In this document: positions 9,971-11,487 of the stretch, piece after piece | Position numbering within the stretch: position 1 is the stretch's first letter | Layout of the letters: each line of letters begins with the position of its first letter | NCBI GenBank assembly: GCA_004552195.1 | Contig: SFPC01000093.1 | Span: 1 to 11,487, forward strand | Origin: Bacteroidales bacterium | GTDB lineage: Bacteria; Bacteroidota; Bacteroidia; Bacteroidales; Bacteroidaceae | DNA length: 11,487 bases | Direction: 5' to 3' | Notes under the pieces: model-generated | What the model saw: only the letters and a program-made list of their open reading frames with translations | Told to the model about the DNA's origin: nothing | Database searches by the model: none | Translations under genes and position numbers: made by a program

Positions 9971-10120
9971 GGATTATGAGGCTGAGAACCTGTTCAGGAG
10001 TATAGAAGTGCAAGATTATACAAGTCTGCAGCGTTGCTAAATGACGCATTCTGTCCGTCAGATAGCCTAACTACAAACTCCCCCCAAATCAATCCATTTA
10101 CGTTTTCCGCCTCATAATCC
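9971..10120. repeat. 150-bp segment bounded by a perfect 12-bp inverted repeat, in the secA-ffh spacer
   Basis: ggattatgaggc (9971-9982) and gcctcataatcc (10109-10120) are exact reverse complements separated by 126 bases, almost filling the spacer between secA and ffh. Inside are only small stems, such as tgacg 10042-10046 with cgtca 10056-10060. No target-site duplication is visible at the outer edges and no open frame of note lies inside. It could be a miniature transposable element remnant, a structured ffh leader or small RNA with a closing helix, or coincidence. TACGTTTT (10099-10106) near the right arm is a one-mismatch -7 candidate for ffh. Confidence 0.5.
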
Positions 10121-10146
10121 TTACAAACACCTCATCACTCCAAGAA

Positions 10147-11475
10147 ATGTTTGAAAACCTTAGCGAAAGACTGGAACGGTCTTTCAAAATACTGAAAGGT
10201 GAAGGCAGCATCACCGAGATCAACGTGGCCGAAACCCTCAAGGATGTGCGCCGTGCACTCCTTGATGCCGACGTGAACTACAAGGTCGCCAAGAACTTTA
10301 CCGACACGGTGAAACAGAAGGCACTCGGCCAAAACGTGCTGACCAGCGTGAAGCCGGGACAGCTCATGGTGAAAATCGTTCACGACGAACTGGCCCAGCT
10401 CATGGGCGGACAAGCCGCCGAACTGAAGCTCACGGGCCGTCCTTCCGTCATCCTCATGGCCGGTTTGAACGGTGCCGGTAAAACTACGCTGTCGGGCAAG
10501 CTGGCCCTGTTGCTCAAGAGCAAGAAAAACCGCAAGCCGCTGCTCGTGGCCTGCGACGTCTACCGCCCCGCCGCCGTGGAACAGCTGCGTGTGCTGGCCG
10601 AGCAGATTGAGGTGCCCATCTACATGAACCTCGAAGAGAAGGACCCCGTGAAGATTGCACGCGAGGGCATCCAGGAGGCCAAGGCCAAAGGTTACGACAC
10701 GGTGATTATCGATACCGCCGGCCGTCTGGCTGTCGACGAAGAGCTGATGCAGGAAATCGCCGCCATCAAGGAGGCGGCACAACCCGACGACACGCTCTTC
10801 GTGGTGGATGCCATGACGGGACAGGACGCGGTGAACACGGCGAAAGAGTTCAACGACCGCCTGGACTACGAAGGCGTGGTGCTCACCAAGCTCGACGGTG
10901 ATACCCGAGGCGGTGCCGCACTCTCCATCCGCACCGTGGTGGACAAGCCCATCATGTTCGTGGGTACGGGCGAGAAGATGGAGGCACTCGACGTGTTCCA
11001 CCCCGAACGAATGGCGGACCGCATCCTCGGCATGGGCGACATCGTGAGCCTCGTGGAACGTGCCCAAGAACAGTTCGACGAGAAGGAGGCGCTCAAGCTG
11101 CAACGCAAAATCCAGAAGAACCAGTTCGACTTCAACGACTTCCTGGCGCAAATCCAGCAAATCAAGCGCATGGGCAACCTCAAGGAACTGGCTTCCATGA
11201 TACCCGGTGTGGGCAAGGCGCTCAAGGATGTCGAGATTGACGACAACGCCTTCAAGGGCATTGAGGCCATCATCCTTTCCATGACTCCGCGCGAACGGCA
11301 ACACCCCGAAATCCTCAACCAAAGCCGCAAAAACCGCATTGCCAAAGGATCGGGCACCACGCTTCAGGAGGTGAACCGTCTGGTCAAACAGTTTGACCAA
11401 ACCCGCAAGATGATGCGCATGGTCACCGGTTCGAAGATGGGCAAGATGATGGCAAGAATGCCGAAGATGCGATAA
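10147..11475 (+). CDS. ffh: Signal recognition particle GTPase Ffh
   Basis: Ffh (442 aa) binds 4.5S RNA and signal sequences emerging from the ribosome, then docks with FtsY to deliver inner-membrane proteins. The N domain (1-95) carries the ALLDADVN motif at 38-45. The GTPase domain has G1 GLNGAGKT (106-113), the insertion-box region DVYRPAA (137-143), G3 DTAGR (189-193), TGQDAVN (224-230), G4 TKLD (247-250) and G5 GTGE (273-276). The M domain (about 300-442) contains the RNA-binding SRKNRIAKGSGTT (393-405) and a Met-rich tail (KMMRM, KMGKMMARM). The length is typical and the gene is complete, ending 12 bases before the window edge. G1 has Asn where Ffh usually has Gln, as in FtsY. It follows secA on the same strand after 187 bp and no Shine-Dalgarno is visible. 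Its neighbour secA serves the post-targeting step of the same export network. Confidence 0.98.
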   Translation: MFENLSERLERSFKILKGEGSITEINVAETLKDVRRALLDADVNYKVAKNFTDTVKQKALGQNVLTSVKPGQLMVKIVHDELAQLMGGQAAELKLTGRPSVILMAGLNGAGKTTLSGKLALLLKSKKNRKPLLVACDVYRPAAVEQLRVLAEQIEVPIYMNLEEKDPVKIAREGIQEAKAKGYDTVIIDTAGRLAVDEELMQEIAAIKEAAQPDDTLFVVDAMTGQDAVNTAKEFNDRLDYEGVVLTKLDGDTRGGAALSIRTVVDKPIMFVGTGEKMEALDVFHPERMADRILGMGDIVSLVERAQEQFDEKEALKLQRKIQKNQFDFNDFLAQIQQIKRMGNLKELASMIPGVGKALKDVEIDDNAFKGIEAIILSMTPRERQHPEILNQSRKNRIAKGSGTTLQEVNRLVKQFDQTRKMMRMVTGSKMGKMMARMPKMR

Positions 11476-11487
11476 ACATTCAAGGTT

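Noticed and set aside
9960..9990. Rho-independent terminator after secA
   Set aside because: No GC-rich stem followed by a T run is present; the only pairing is the long-distance inverted repeat.
9960..10146. 4.5S SRP RNA gene next to ffh
   Set aside because: Neither strand shows the conserved GGAA-loop and asymmetric-loop sequence of SRP RNA.

Overview
The window looks like chromosomal DNA of a Bacteroidales bacterium, most plausibly Prevotella-like. The reasons are a carboxypeptidase-D-domain TonB receptor, an Lnb-type (DUF4105) lipoprotein acyltransferase, an enlarged 1122-residue SecA, start codons without Shine-Dalgarno sequences, and a TACCTTTG -7 promoter box of the Bacteroides type. 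Coding DNA is GC-rich while the spacers are AT-rich and full of small palindromes. The genus is inferred from general resemblance and not proven.

Five complete genes lie on the + strand, with no convincing gene on the - strand. They are: a TonB-dependent outer-membrane receptor (402-3188); an exported five-helix membrane protein of the Lnb/DUF4105 family (3350-4561); a secreted alkaline-phosphatase-superfamily protein related to PafA (4769-6385); secA (6591-9959); and ffh (10147-11475). All four spacers between genes are 160-207 bp, so these are probably separate or loosely coupled transcription units rather than one tight operon.

The common theme is making and populating the cell envelope. 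Ffh delivers nascent membrane proteins, SecA drives preproteins through SecYEG, the Lnb-like enzyme would finish lipoprotein maturation, and the receptor is a large client protein of the export route. The role of the phosphatase-like protein is unknown. By alignment recalled from memory it keeps the overall PafA fold signatures but has lost the nucleophile, almost all metal ligands and the substrate-binding residues, so it is probably a pseudoenzyme. This is the most interesting coding observation here.

The spacers carry most of the unexplained structure: four interrupted palindromes at 21-22 bp spacing upstream of the receptor (138-217); a 28-bp alternating purine-pyrimidine tract (59-86); a 14-bp perfect hairpin whose arm recurs 3 kb away (3213-3259 and 6397-6420); two 60-bp direct copies, each able to form a hairpin, directly before secA (6437-6571); and a 12-bp perfect inverted repeat enclosing 126 bp before ffh (9971-10120).
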